From Liolophura sinensis (lineage: Eukaryota; Mollusca; Polyplacophora; Chitonida; Chitonidae): a stretch of DNA of 64,000 nucleotides. A program made the translations under genes and the position numbers. Positions 31,865 through 43,489 of this stretch are shown piece by piece; positions within the stretch are counted from its first letter, which is position 1, and the number at the start of each line of letters is the position of its first letter. Location of the stretch: positions 22,961,295 through 23,025,294 of the forward strand of contig NC_088298.1 in the NCBI RefSeq assembly GCF_032854445.1, in the 5' to 3' direction. Under the pieces are notes generated by a model. That model did not search any database and was not told where the DNA came from. It saw only the letters and a program-made list of their open reading frames with translations.

Positions 31865-32012
31865 GGGCCCAGTTGTTCAAAAGTGCATTGACAGGTAAGT
31901 CCTGTATTAACACTGATCTGGACTAAAATACCATTAGTATTGTACTAGGCCCAGGATGGTAGTAAGGTTTAGGCCTGACTCAACTTTAAATACACTTTTG
32001 AGTAACTGGCCC
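31865..32012. repeat. hairpin MITE-like element, 148 bp
   Basis: The ends are imperfect inverted repeats: GGGCCCAGTTGTTCAAAAGTG at the left (first 20 bases matter) and, in reverse complement, GGGCCAGTTACTCAAAAGTG at the right. No coding capacity. The duplicate is at 50705-50852. Confidence 0.7.
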
Positions 32013-32511
32013 GTAATCATTGAAAACTGGTGCAAGCTTTTAAATATATGTACTTTGAGTACTGATCAACATGCAAACGTTTACATATATGTAGCTTCAC
32101 TTGTGTCTCCTGGGTAAGTTCGGATTCCCGTGGAACCATTCAGCAGGATTTCTACATTAGTCCAGATTATAATTTTGAAATAACTCAGACTGGTCTTTTA
32201 ATGTGATAAAACAAAAAGTATGGATGAATTTATAAACCCAGGATTTTAAGTATAACAGAACCGTAACTAAGTAAAGAATCTAACAGACGAAAGTGTTTTA
32301 GTAACGTAAACGTAGCGTATACAAAGATAAGGAAATAGGGAGAATTCCAGAAAATACATGTATAAGTGTTTAACAATAGGTTTTATACATAAACCTCAAG
32401 TACAAACCTCATTACAGACTATAAGTACAGTTGTACTAAATGCCCATCCATTTTCCACTAGGGACTTTCTTCCCTCGACACTTAGCATTGATGCTGTTTC
32501 GAATTGCTTGG

Positions 32512-32690
32512 TCAGTGTGAAACATACTCAGGCGTCCGTCCGAAGCAGAGTGGGATGCCTGTCTGAATATTTGCCGCAATTCTTGTCTTCCACAATCGTT
32601 TCTTGATGTGTTCCACGCCCTTTAAATTGTCCCCCAAACACACACCATTTCTGCACTGGGGAGAATAACTTCCATCCACGCCAAAACAAA
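32512..32690 (-). CDS. possible thyroglobulin type-1-like exon downstream of gene 2
   Basis: Weak acceptor ACTCAACAG, then a phase 1 frame of 59 codons with CFGVDGSYSPQC, RNGVCLGDNLKGVEH and TGIPLCFGRTPEYVSH before TGA. DGSYSP-QC and the later cysteines recall thyroglobulin type-1 repeats, but the CWC core is not intact. Entry phase 1 would fit the gene 2 SRCR exon if it splices at its weak donor CT|GTATGA. The duplicate frame (51353-51531) is open with two substitutions. Low confidence. Confidence 0.3.
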
Positions 32691-32844
32691 CTGTTGAGTT
32701 TTTTCGCTTTCTACAGTGTTTCTTTCACCAGAGGGATAGGATTTCTAACCGTTCCAGTGTTCATTTCGTGCAGAAAAGCTGTGTTGTTCCATGCCGAAAA
32801 CTGCAGCTCGCGTACAGAAATATCACCTTTCTCGACAGAACATG

Positions 32845-32935
32845 CGACTCGCCCGGCACAAGAAGACTCAGTATTTGTGCATACGCTTAATAAATCCTAT
32901 GCGTGATATGACGAGGTAAAACCCCCAACATATAT
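32845..32935 (+). repeat. SINE family B 3' end
   Basis: ACTCGCCCGGCACAAGAAGA then GATATGACGAGGTAAAACCC. Directly followed by CA-rich and TA-rich microsatellites. The duplicate is at 51680-51775. Confidence 0.7.
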
Positions 32936-32944
32936 ACATACATT

Positions 32945-33127
<183 letters not shown>

Positions 33128-33302
33128 TTAAAGTATTTGACATATGAAAGACGAGTTCAAAGCGTATCTGAAAAATTCCTTCACCCGCGTTTTTTTTGTA
33201 TTTTAACAACATCCAGTTCAATGGTAAAATATAGAAACATTAAGGAAAAGGTATCTGTACGGATAATTTTAACTACATTTAACAACGTTGGGTATTTATC
33301 TG

Positions 33303-33308
33303 TTTATT
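33303..33308 (-). terminator. polyadenylation signal of gene 2
   Basis: AATAAA on the minus strand, 31 bp beyond the stop codon at 33340. Same relation in gene 3. Confidence 0.5.
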
Positions 33309-33339
33309 TCATCGGAGTGTAAGCCCTTGCAAAAACGGT

Positions 33340-33553
33340 TTACGGTTCACAACTGATGATGTGGGGATGTTTAACGGAACTCATACAGCAAGTCACTCCG
33401 GCATCTTCCGAATGGTCGCAGCTGGAATCTCCCAAAGGTCGATGTGAACAGTCCAGAAGGCTGTTTTCATGTCCCTCACAATGAACGTTGTCCAACCAAA
33501 TGGGCCCCTTTCCCTGACCAAAATGAGCTTTACTCCATGCCTTAGCCCCAATT
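33340..33553 (-). CDS. gene 2 exon 11: second half of SRCR domain
   Basis: Acceptor TTTCTCAAG. It reads [29 protein letters not shown] and [10 protein letters not shown], then [15 protein letters not shown] and a stop. The extra tail is nearly the same in gene 3. A weak donor CT|GTATGA at 33387 could instead splice onward. Confidence 0.8.
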
Positions 33554-33942
33554 CTTGAGAAAATCAAAAGAAAGAAGCCAACATGACAAATAAGCTAAAA
33601 AAACAACGAGGGCCTCCGTCGCCGAGGTGGATAGACAGTTGCGGAAAACAAAACAAATACGAGTCTTCAGTATGGCGTTATACAACAGTAAAATCAGATC
33701 GACAAAAGAAACTAGAACCCGAATCCAAAATATTCCCTTTCCATCTCCTTCCATTTCCAAGAATAAAAGAAAGAGAAAAAAAATAATCAGACTGTCATTA
33801 CTATTAAGCATGTAAATATTTAGATAATATAAAAAGATATTTCAGAGGAGTTGGATACTGCAATACTTTAGCAGGAGCTGTATGGACAAAATCTGTGTAC
33901 ATGAAAGTTCATTATTGCTTTAAATATCTGAGCGGGCACAAC

Positions 33943-33966
33943 TAACTAACCCTAACCCTAACCCTA
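33943..33966. repeat. interstitial telomere-like repeat (CCCTAA)n
   Basis: CTAACCCTAACCCTAACCC, just over three telomere units, in the intron between the SRCR exons of gene 2. At the same place the gene 3 copy has only TTGTAAATAATTA between identical flanks. Confidence 0.85.
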
Positions 33967-34099
33967 TCTCATAGTAATAAACTTAAGTAGGCACACGTTC
34001 AGATAACAGGAAAAATATATGCAACGACCATGTGTTAGTTGGCAAATGGTGGACCGTAACTCGTGAAATCCGGTCTCATCTTGGTTTATTATTCGTAAA

Positions 34100-34343
34100 G
34101 TATTTATTAGAATGATGTTTTACGCTGGCTCAAGAATATTTCACTTATACGACGACGGCCACCATTAGGGTAGGAGGAAACTGGGCGAAACCCACAACTA
34201 TCGATCCCCAGGTTGCTGACGGGCCTTCCCATTCAGTGCCGAGTGGAAGCCAGCATGAGCTGAACTTGAACTCACAGCGACCGCATTGGAGAGAGGCGCC
34301 TGAGTCATTCTTTTAAGCAAGCACGTTTCAGCACTCGGCCAAA
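34100..34343 (-). repeat. SINE family A (orthologue of 12324)
   Basis: Shared ancestral insertion; slightly shortened body with GGCGAAACCCACAACTATCG. Gene 3 counterpart at 52930-53165. Confidence 0.8.
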
Positions 34344-34430
34344 AGGTGTACATGTACATGCCAGACAAAACAAACGGTACAAACAGCATGGAGTGGACCG
34401 TTCATATTTGTTTACAACAATAAAAATTAC

Positions 34431-34584
34431 CTGGGGTATCCCAACATATGGCAGACCACCGAAGCCGTATTGTCATCAAATCTGTTGTCACAAACCGTGC
34501 CCCATTGGCTCGGAAGATACAGTTCCACCCGTCCCTTATTATATGAGCTCCCATCCACCAGCCGGAGTTGAAAGACATCATCAG
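34431..34584 (-). CDS. gene 2 exon 10: first half of SRCR domain
   Basis: Acceptor CTTGTCAG, donor CCCAG|GTAATT, 154 bp. It reads [36 protein letters not shown] and VVCHMLGYP. Frame and both cysteines intact. Confidence 0.88.
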
Positions 34585-35399
34585 CTGACAAGTTAATGGG
34601 AACATTGGCTAATTTTTGCATGCTTGGAAAACCGTTTGTCACTGATTGAATATTCAAATGGCAAAAAATATTTAACGGACATTTTATTGGAAAATTGCAT
34701 CGAATAAATTACACATATTGCAAAATGTTTGGCATCATTTTTGTGTTCTCTTTTCCCTTGTATAGTCGAAAAAATATTTATGGCCATATTTATCACTTAC
34801 TTTTCAATCTCTTTCACTTAAACTTCACGTAATTTTTAATGTTTTCTCCACCCGTACTATGTTTTTCCCAAAATGCCTGTACCAAGAAATCATGAAAGGG
34901 AGTTTCCTGCCTTGATGTACACTTAAAACGAGGATGTATAATATTTCCGCAAAACGTCGCGCTACCGGGATTCCAGAGCACAGCCGTGTAAACACAACAG
35001 ACAGGAAGTTCGAAATGCAACTACAACATACATGTTACGTCTCTCAGCTCTGAGAGGCTTGACATAGAGCAGCGGTTGTATTCATTTCGTACCGATTAAA
35101 GCCAATCAGTGTCACGTAAAAGTTATCGACACCTGAAGCGTTTACCGTTCAATACCAGAGGCCATGTCGGTAAGGCGAAAAGGTTCTTGTACTCACTTGA
35201 AGGCGTTGTTGGCGGGTGGGTTGTTGGCGGATGCGTTGTCGTTGACAAGTACATGGATGTTGTATACGAAGTTGGGTTAGTTGTTCTCTCCGACGGTCTT
35301 GAGATCGTTGACACCTGAAACATTTCCTTTTGTCGTTTGATAACACAGCCAGTGTCTTATTCAACAAATCAACTGGTTGAGTGGCTAAGGTGCTCATCT

Positions 35400-35495
35400 T
35401 TCAAACGTGGCCTTTACTTGTGTAGCCTTGGTAACAATAATTTCCCTAAAGACACTCGTTGTGGCTCGTGTGGCCAATTGGTGACCCAAATTGGC
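35400..35495. repeat. 38-bp minisatellite remnant and deletion junction
   Basis: Only about two diverged units remain, ending at CCCAAATTGGCC, after which the sequence jumps to the exon 8 donor edge (CGCCATATTTACC). In genes 1 and 3 these points are 3-4 kb apart. Confidence 0.8.
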
Positions 35496-35511
35496 CACAC
35501 GCCATATTTAC

Positions 35512-35655
35512 CTCATCGCTGTCACATAGCTCCACATTACATCCCGCAGTATTGCAACATGACTGACACAAATGTGTAACACGTTTAGACCTCATGACGC
35601 CATCAGATCGTTTCCCCAAGAGCGACTGAGCACCGGAATCGATCACGTGACAGAT
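35512..35655 (-). CDS. gene 2 exon 8: third exon of three-finger domain 2
   Basis: Acceptor GCTTGTAG, donor GAG|GTAAAT retained. It reads [20 protein letters not shown] then [20 protein letters not shown]. The in-phase downstream donor proposed for genes 1 and 3 has been lost here with the deletion. Confidence 0.8.
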
Positions 35656-36346
35656 CTACAAGCAAAACACGTGCACAAGTTCTTTAATGTTAAATTCAGT
35701 CTTTAAATTTATTTAATTATTCGTTAATTCAGACAGGATTTCTCAAAGCCAAACAATTATACAGATCTCCTCAACTGAGTATTCAGCTAAACTATAATAC
35801 ACAGATTGATATAGAAATGTACGAAGCCCATCAGTCTTACGGTGAAGAAAAAAATTGGGGTAATTTCGCCTAAATAAAGAGGAAATTTAGAGAAAAAAAT
35901 CGAAATTTCGACTTTTTTTTCATTCCCAATTTTTTCCTTACGTGACACGAATGGACTCCATAAAAATGCATACATGCATGTACTTGGTCATATAATAATA
36001 CATTCTCGATTATTACTTAGCGATTTGCAATCCTTAGCACTGAATTATGACACGATTGACCAAGCCATCTAAGATAAATACACCGCAAATATTAAGGGAA
36101 AGAAATCAAAAAATGAAGTAATCTTCAATCAATGTCAGTGGAAATATCATTGGAGTCATCTTAATGTTTTAATTCCCATTAACTTTATTTAACAATAATA
36201 GAGCTATTAAGAAGAGTGAATCCAAACTATTCCGCCAACTATTTAATTCCTGATTAACGTTAAGCCTGGGTAATCACAGCTAATGTGATTATGTAAACTA
36301 CAAAGCTTCACTCAAGAAGATACGCCAAAGTCACTTCAGTATGTAC

Positions 36347-36690
36347 GTATGTTTGCTTTGGGTTTTACATCGTACTATTTTTCAGTGATATGACAGCGAA
36401 AAGTCATTATGTGCGTGAACATATCCTGTGCCCGTTTACAACGGGGCGAGTCCATGCCGCCAAAGCGCTGTCGTCATTAAAGTACCATCCCGAAGACACC
36501 AGACATGACACCCCACCTACTCACATTATACTGACACCGGGCAAACCAGTTATGTTCCCTTGCTGTAACCTTCAGTGCTGTGCTCCAAACCAGGTAGCAA
36601 CAAGTTTTCGACATTCAAGTATGGCGGGGTTGACCCCGGGTCTTCTGACTACGAGGCGGAGGCTCTAAGCTGTAGGCCACCGAAGTGGTC
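36347..36690 (-). repeat. SINE family B (orthologue of 19160)
   Basis: Same insertion point as in gene 1, between exons 7 and 8; head GGGTTGACCCCGGGTC. Confidence 0.8.
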
Positions 36691-36938
36691 GACAGTGAAA
36701 GCCTTGGTATACCTATATACTTGTTGCCCTTGAGTAAACAGGTTTAATTGTAGGGAGACAAAAATCTATTGTACAGGTAAATCATAGAATTGAAAAACAG
36801 TTCAACCAAAAACAAACATACATATATACATACATGCAGGTAATTTGTACACTAGTCTCCGTTGTCTACTCCGATTTCTTGAGATTTAAGATGAGAAAGT
36901 ACGTTAGCTAGCATATATATATTAAATATACTACTCAC

Positions 36939-37010
36939 CTCTGTTGATAAACATCCTAGAGTGTGAAGGGGATGTGGGCTATCGGTAATAAACTTCTCAG
37001 CATAACACAT
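36939..37010 (-). CDS. gene 2 exon 7: second exon of three-finger domain 2
   Basis: Acceptor GTGTTGTAG, donor GAG|GTGAGT, 24 codons, same protein sequence as gene 1 exon 7. Confidence 0.85.
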
Positions 37011-37361
37011 CTACAACACAAAAGACTCCAGCGTTTTGAGCAAACCATAGAGAGGAATGACGAAAATGAGATAAAATGGTGTCACGTATCCGGTGAAATA
37101 CGGTCTCTTGTCAATCTACATCAGTTTGGGTTCTAATGTACTTGTTTCGTGTCCATCATTTCTATAATAGCAACTGTTATACAGCGATGTACTTTTCTAG
37201 CAGTTTTCTTTCGTAGCTACGCAAATGACTGTAAACTTAGTCTAAAGAGAGCTACATGCCTACAAAAAAATTACACAGTATCCCAAAGTGCAGGAAATTT
37301 TACCGTTGCCAAAATACAAGTTTCTCTTGAAATAGCACAGGAAAAAGTTACTATAACTTAC

Positions 37362-37441
37362 CTGGTTTGATCTACATCTGGTGATAGTGTGACAGTCATG
37401 GGGATTCCCCTCCACTGCGCAGGAATAACATGCCAAGCGGT
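37362..37441 (-). CDS. gene 2 exon 6: first exon of three-finger domain 2
   Basis: Acceptor GACACAG, donor CAG|GTAAGT. It reads RLACYSCAVEGNPHDC then [10 protein letters not shown]. Gene 1 has GL at the start in place of RL. Confidence 0.85.
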
Positions 37442-38099
37442 CTGTGTCTGCATTTTTAAGTGAACTTACTATAAGCAGAAGTTATCAATATCAAGCCCCG
37501 TCACTCGGCCTGTTTGCCCTCTCCATCTGACATATAGCGCTACTGTTGTAGATTTTCTATGTTAAGGAGGCTATACCGAAAATCGTTGGAAAAAGTCAAT
37601 AAGCGTTAATGTATCGAATATTTGCTGGCTTTTTTAAATGACCCACAAAATTACCTTTCAAACAACATCAGCCACGTTTCTGCACGTGTTACCGTTCAAA
37701 ATCGTTAATGAAACCTCTCAGACTTGTAAAGGGGATCACATTTTGGCTTTTTAAACTTGAGAATCATTTTAACAGTCTAAATACTCCAGGTATATGCTTA
37801 TATGTTATGTAGAAGGGCTAGAATTTGAGCTATTCTTGGTAAGTACAGGGCATATGATTTGATCCGCGAGTATGGATTCTTTGCCTGATATCTCCAGTAT
37901 ATTCTTTTTAAAGACCAGTGCCTCTAGTTACTGAGGAGCGAATAGGCAAAGGGGTGGGGCTCGATATTTGACGGTAAACTATGTTAATAGACATTCGGAG
38001 AGCCAAGTGAAACGGTCAATAAAATTATTTTCTTATTTATTTATTTTTTTCAGAATCTTCGTTTGCACCATAACAAGAATTTATAACAGGACAAAATGC

Positions 38100-39710
38100 G
38101 TCAATTTTCTGTATCTGTGTCGGCAATTATAAATGTATGCGCTAGTACTATTTTCAATGCAGTTTCCATCTGGTTATCCCAGCTGTATTGTGTACATATC
38201 TGCTCGTCACCTATCCAATGCAGTTTCCATCTGGTTATTATCCCAGCCGTGTTGTGTACATATCTGTTCCTCGCCCATTCAATACAGTTTCCATCTGGTT
38301 ATTATCCCAGCCGTTTTGCGTACATATCTGCTCGTGGCCGATCCAATACAGTTTCCATCTGGTTATTATCCCAGACGTGTTGTGTACATATCTGCTCGTC
38401 ACCTATCCAATACAGTTTCCATCTGGTCATTATCCCAGCCGTGTTGTGTACACATCTGCTCGTCACCTATCCAATACAGTTTCCATGTGGTTATCCCAGC
38501 TGTGTTCCTTACACATCTGTTCCTCGCCCATTCAATACAGTTTCCATCTGGTTATCCCAGCTGTATTGTGTACATATCTGTTCCTCGCCCATTTTAATAC
38601 AGTTTCCATCTGGTTATCCCAGCTGTATTGTGTACATATCTATTCCTCGCCCATTCAATACAGTTTCCATCTGATTATCCCAGCTGTGTTCCTTACACAT
38701 CTGGCCATCCACTATCCAATACAGTTTACATCTGGTTATCCCAGCTGTGTTCCTTACACATCTGGTCATCTACTATCCAATACAGTTTACATCTGGTTAT
38801 CCCAGCTGTGTTCCTTACACATCTGGTCATCCATTATCCAATACAGTTTACATCTGGTTATCCCAGCTGTGTTCCTTACACATCTGGTCATCCACTATCC
38901 AATACAGTTTCCATCTGGTTATCCCAGCTGTGTTCCTTACACATCTGGTCATCTACTACCCAATACAGTTTCCATCTGGTTATCCCATCTGTGTTCCTTA
39001 CACATCTGGTCATCCATTATCCAATACAGTTTACATCTGGTTATCCCAGCTGTGTTCCTTACACATCTGGTCATCCACTATCCAATACAGTTTACATCTG
39101 GTTATCCCAGCTGTGTTCCTTACACATCTGGTCATCCACTATCCAATACAGTTTCCATCTGGTTATCCCAGCTGTGTTTCTTACACATCTGGTCATCCAC
39201 TATCCAATACAGTTTACATCTGGTTATCCCAGCTGTGTTACTTACACATCTGGTCATCCACTATCCAATACAGTTTCCATCTGGTTATCCCAGCTGTGTT
39301 CCTTACACATCTGGTCATCCACTATCCAATACAGTTTCCATCTGGTTATCCCAGCTGTGTTCCTTACACATCTGGTCATCCACTATCCAATACAGTTTCC
39401 ATCTGGTTATCCCAGCTGTGTTCCTTACACATCTGGTCATCCACTATCCAATACAGTTTACATCTGGTTATCCCAGCTGTGTTCCTTACACATCTGGCCA
39501 TCCACTATCCAATACAGTTTCCATCTGATTATCCCTGCTGTATTGTGTACATATGTGCTCGTCCCCAATCCAGTACAGTTTCCATCTGATTAGTTCAGCT
39601 GTGTTATGTACGCATCTGTTCCTCCTCTATCCAATACAGTTATCATCTAACTATCCCAGCTGTGCTGTGTACATATCTGCTTGTCCCCTATCTAATACAG
39701 ATTTTATCTA
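38100..39710. repeat. 61-bp minisatellite in gene 2 intron 5, about 25 units
   Basis: Tandem 61-bp unit with GTTATCCCAGCTGTGTTCCT and CCAATACAGTTTACATCTG. Units start at 38721, 38782 and 38843 in the regular part. All three plus-strand frames stay open for hundreds of codons (61 is not a multiple of 3), producing false frames of up to 446 codons. Absent from genes 1 and 3, whose intron 5 is only about 0.6 kb. Confidence 0.96.
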
Positions 39711-39776
39711 ATTATCTTAACCGTCTAGTGTACAGGCTATGTGTCGGGGCTCACAAAGATGTTGTACATGTATGAT

Positions 39777-40043
39777 TTATTTATTTTTTTGTGTGGTGTT
39801 TTACGCCGTACTCAAGAATATTTCACTTATACGACGGCGGTCAGCAATATGGTGGGAGGAAACCGGGCAGAGCCCGGGGGGAAACCCAGGACCATCCGCA
39901 GGTTGCTGGCGGACCTTCCCAAATACGGCCGGAGAGGATGCCAGCATCAGCTGGTCTTTAACTCACAGCGACCGCATTGGTAAGAGACTCCTGGGTCATT
40001 ACGCTGCGCTAGGACGCTAACCAACTGAGCCACGGAGGCCCCT
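39777..40043 (-). repeat. SINE family A inside the gene 2 intron 5 array
   Basis: Near-consensus copy: GGTGTTTTACGCCGTACTCA, GGGAGGAAACCGGGCAGAGC, head CTGAGCCACGGAGGCCCC. It separates the 61-bp and 66-bp arrays and looks young. Confidence 0.9.
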
Positions 40044-40149
40044 ACATGTATGATAGTCGCACATATGGGACAATGGTACGGTAATAGCGACGTACGACAA
40101 ATTTGCGACATAAAATGTCGTACGGCTCTATGTGAAACTGGGCTCTGTA

Positions 40150-41090
40150 CTATACCCAACACCTTGCCATTTTACATATCTGCTGAACATTTATATCTAA
40201 TACAGTTTAGATTAGACGGTTTACACCTCACCTGTCTTGTTTACAAGTCTTCTGCTCCTACATCCCGTACAGTTTACGTCAGTCTGTTTTCACCTCACCT
40301 ATATTGTTTACATGTCTTCTGTTCTTCCACCCCGTACAGTTTAGATCAGAGTATTTACACCTCACCTGTATTGTTTACATGTTTTTTTACTCTTACACCC
40401 AATACAGATTGCATCTGACTGTTTTCACCTCACCTGGTATTGTTTATATGTTTTCTACTCTTACACCCCATGAGGTTTACATCTGACTGTTTACACCTCA
40501 CCTGTACTGTTAACATGTCTGCTCTTACGCCCCGTACAGTTTACATTAGACTATTTACACCTCACCTTAATTGTTTACATGTTTTTACTCTTACACCCCG
40601 CACAGGTTAAATCGGGCAGTGTACACCTCACCTGTATTGCTTACCTGTCCTCTACTCTTATACCCCATACAGTTTACACTGAGGTCTTTTCAGCTTACCT
40701 GCATGCCTTGTTTACGTATTTTCTTGTCTCCCTCTCCGAACAGTTAACATCTGACTGTTTTCACCCCACCTGTACTGTTTACATGTCCTCTATTCTTACA
40801 CTCATACAGTTTACATCAGACTGTTTACACCTCACCTGTCTTGTTTACATGTCCTCTATTCTTATACCCCATACAGTTCACATTTGAATCTTTTCACCTC
40901 ACCTGTATTGTTTACATGCCTTCTATTCTTACACTCATACAGTTTACATCTGACTGTTTTCACCTCACCTGTACTGTTTACATGTCCTCTATTCTTACAC
41001 CCATACAGTTTATAACAGGCTGTTTACACCTCATCTGTACTGTTTACATATCGTCTACTTTTACACCCGATGTAGTTTACATTAGACAGT
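40150..41090. repeat. 66-bp minisatellite in gene 2 intron 5, about 14 units
   Basis: Unit of 66-67 bp with CACCTCACCTGTATTGTTTA and CATACAGTTTACATCTGACT. On the minus strand each unit reads like AATACAG|GTGAGGTG, a good splice-donor consensus, and resembles the donor edge of exon 5 that follows directly (AATACAG|GTAAAC). Clearly related to the 61-bp units, so both are parts of one array. Confidence 0.93.
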
Positions 41091-41097
41091 TGTTTAC

Positions 41098-41218
41098 CTG
41101 TATTGTTTACACAGGTGTCCATGTTGCAAAGGTCGCCATGACAACATTCCTCACACAAATCCACCGTTATGTCTAATCGTTTCTGGGGATGACGCGATTG
41201 CTGAAGTAAGGTGCATTC
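41098..41218 (-). CDS. gene 2 exon 5: third exon of three-finger domain 1
   Basis: Acceptor TTCTTCAAG, donor ACAG|GTAAAC, 121 bp. Same protein as gene 1 exon 5 except VNNT in place of VNST. Confidence 0.9.
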
Positions 41219-42400
41219 CTTGAAGAAAAGAAAACGAGTACAGAATTTTCATTTGTGAAGAGAGACAGGGGTTTGTGGATTTTTCCATTCTCAATGTAAG
41301 GTGATAATAAGCGATCGACGACGCTCGAGTGTCCGTGGGAAAGTCTGTCAGTAACTAGCCACAGGTCGGTGGTTTAACCCCGGCAGTCGGGTTGCCTCCA
41401 CTCATGGGAATAATAGTCATCGTACTTGTATATGTGAAAATTTCACGAGTTAAGCAACAACAAATCAATCAACCAATCAATAAATCAGTCAACCAATCAA
41501 TGATTTGCGTATTTATATTTAGTGACATTTCACTTTTGTTCCACTTTTTCCACCACTCTCTGACGACGAGTATTGTACGTAGCAATATCTCAAATTAAAA
41601 CGTCAGATATGTTTACACAGACGTGACGTTAACACATGTACTGACATGTTTACTCCCCGCAACCGTCTGTAATATTCCCCCTCTTGGGTGTGAACTGAAT
41701 CATGGGAAGTCTAATGTAAACGCCTCCGACAAGAGCTGGTCACAACTTAAAACCGAATCTCCGTATTTAAAAATTACGATTTCCATAATCACTATTGGTT
41801 TGCAGTTATAAACCCATTGACTATTTCTATATTTCCAAGCAACTCTAAAACAATCTAAGACATTGTTGTCCTGTAACAAAACTCTCCGTTATCGTAATTT
41901 TTTAACAACACAACCGCGCTTGTAACCAACCATGCATCAGCCGTTTCTCAAACGTTAGATGCGACAACAGAAAAAAATACATGGCTGCGTAGATATGTCA
42001 CATAATGTGTTAGAGATCGAAGAAAAGCGTTTAGTAGTTTGGAGAAAAGCTATGAGAAAGTTGCATACTTCTAGGTAATGGACTTCTGGACCACTTAACA
42101 ACGCAGAATGACGTCCGTCGCAAGTAGCAATATGTTTCTATTTTCTAATTTACTTATTGATCACGTGTCCTGCCATTTGTAATGCATGTAATACCCTTCG
42201 GTTTTTCTTTTTTTTTTGGTGGGAGGTTATTTTTTTACTCTGTACAGGAAACTGTAACTGGTTTTACCATTAGTGAACATGAAATGCGTTTTGTAACAAT
42301 GAGTTCCTTTCCGTCGATACGCCAAATACACGGAACCAGGACAGAGCTTTATCACTACACATCATCCGTTACTACGTTACATTACAAATGCGTGCATCTT

Positions 42401-42620
42401 GGGGCCGATTCCACAAAGCCATGTCTGACTTAAGACAAAATTTGAAGCCTCTTCACAATGCTTAGTTTTAGGTACTGGGAGTTAAAATTTTGACACGTTT
42501 ACCTTGAGAAAATATTTATGTGGTGGTCAAATTTTTAACCAAATGGTCCTGAAAATAAAATCTAAAATTGTATTTCAAATTTTGGTGTAAGTCAAAACTG
42601 GCTTTATGGAGTCGGTTCCT
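42401..42620. repeat. MITE-like element with 30-bp inverted ends
   Basis: Left end GGGGCCGATTCCACAAAGCC then ATGTCTGACTTA; the right end in reverse complement reads GGAACCGACTCCATAAAGCC then AGTTTTGACTTA. About 220 bp. The gene 3 copy (60751-60865) has lost its right half. Confidence 0.75.
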
Positions 42621-42649
42621 GGTTTTACCACTTTTATGTAACTAGAGGG

Positions 42650-42905
42650 GAGCTCCATGGCCTAGTGGTGAACGAGCTTGCGCACCATAATCACTTAGGA
42701 GTCTCTCACCACGCGGTTGCTTTGATTGCAAGACCAGCTCATGCTGGCTTCTTCTCCTGTCGTACCTGGAAAGGTCTGTGAGCAACTTCCGACTGACGTG
42801 GCTTTCCACCGCGATGTGTCATAATGTTGGCGCCGTCGTAAATGTGAAATATTCTTAAGAGCATGTAGGTCGTAAATCCCCAGTCAAATATATAAATAAA
42901 TAGTG
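42650..42905 (+). repeat. SINE family A variant, plus strand
   Basis: Head GAGCTCCATGGCCTAGTGG, body CATAATGTTGGCGCCGTCG, tail ATATATAAATAAATAG. Orthologue at 60890-61130; gene 1 keeps only its 3' end. Confidence 0.75.
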
Positions 42906-43197
42906 GACACAGAACATTGATAAGACGCCTGTATCAATTATCCACACTAACAAGTTATTTAAGATATCCTGTTGCAAAAGTTAGTGTCTCAGCTGTAGTT
43001 TTCAGCACTAGCCCCAAAGCTAATATATTTAGCATGCTGCTTCACTGAAAAGCTATGTCGTTGCCACACTTGTACAGGATACAAATCGACCAGTACACTC
43101 CTTTCATGCCCTGACACTGAACTACTAGCCAGGACTGCAGCTAAGTGATAAAATAATACCAACACATAAGCAGTTGCAAACATAGTAGAGTACTTAC

Positions 43198-43269
43198 GTC
43201 CTCAATCTTACAGCCAAAGTCATACAGCATGTGTCCATCCTCGTGCATGTAGCTCTCCGAGTAGCATAG
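43198..43269 (-). CDS. gene 2 exon 4: second exon of three-finger domain 1
   Basis: 24 codons with intact splice sites and the same intended protein as gene 1 exon 4. After the exon 3 frameshift, however, it would be read in the wrong frame and meets a TGA. Confidence 0.85.
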
Positions 43270-43489
43270 CTATTGTGGGAAAAATAAAAAGGGTTAGCTA
43301 GACAACGTAAACACTAATAAATAAATAAAATTTAAAAAAAAACGTTGGAAAGTTACCATTCATTTTTTTTTTGTTACACCTGCTTTAGACTTAATGAACT
43401 GAATATTTCTCAGATCCAATATTTCCCTTCTAAATTCTATGTCGATGTTGTTACGTTTGAAGCTATGCTTCATTTTGACCTGACGATCA

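Noticed and set aside
33943-33966. True chromosome end
   Set aside because: Only just over three units, inside an intron with matching paralogous flanks on both sides.
38096-39593. Open frames of up to 446 codons on the plus strand
   Set aside because: They lie wholly in the 61-bp tandem array; all three frames are open because the unit lacks stops. They are antisense to gene 2 and have no start or splice context.
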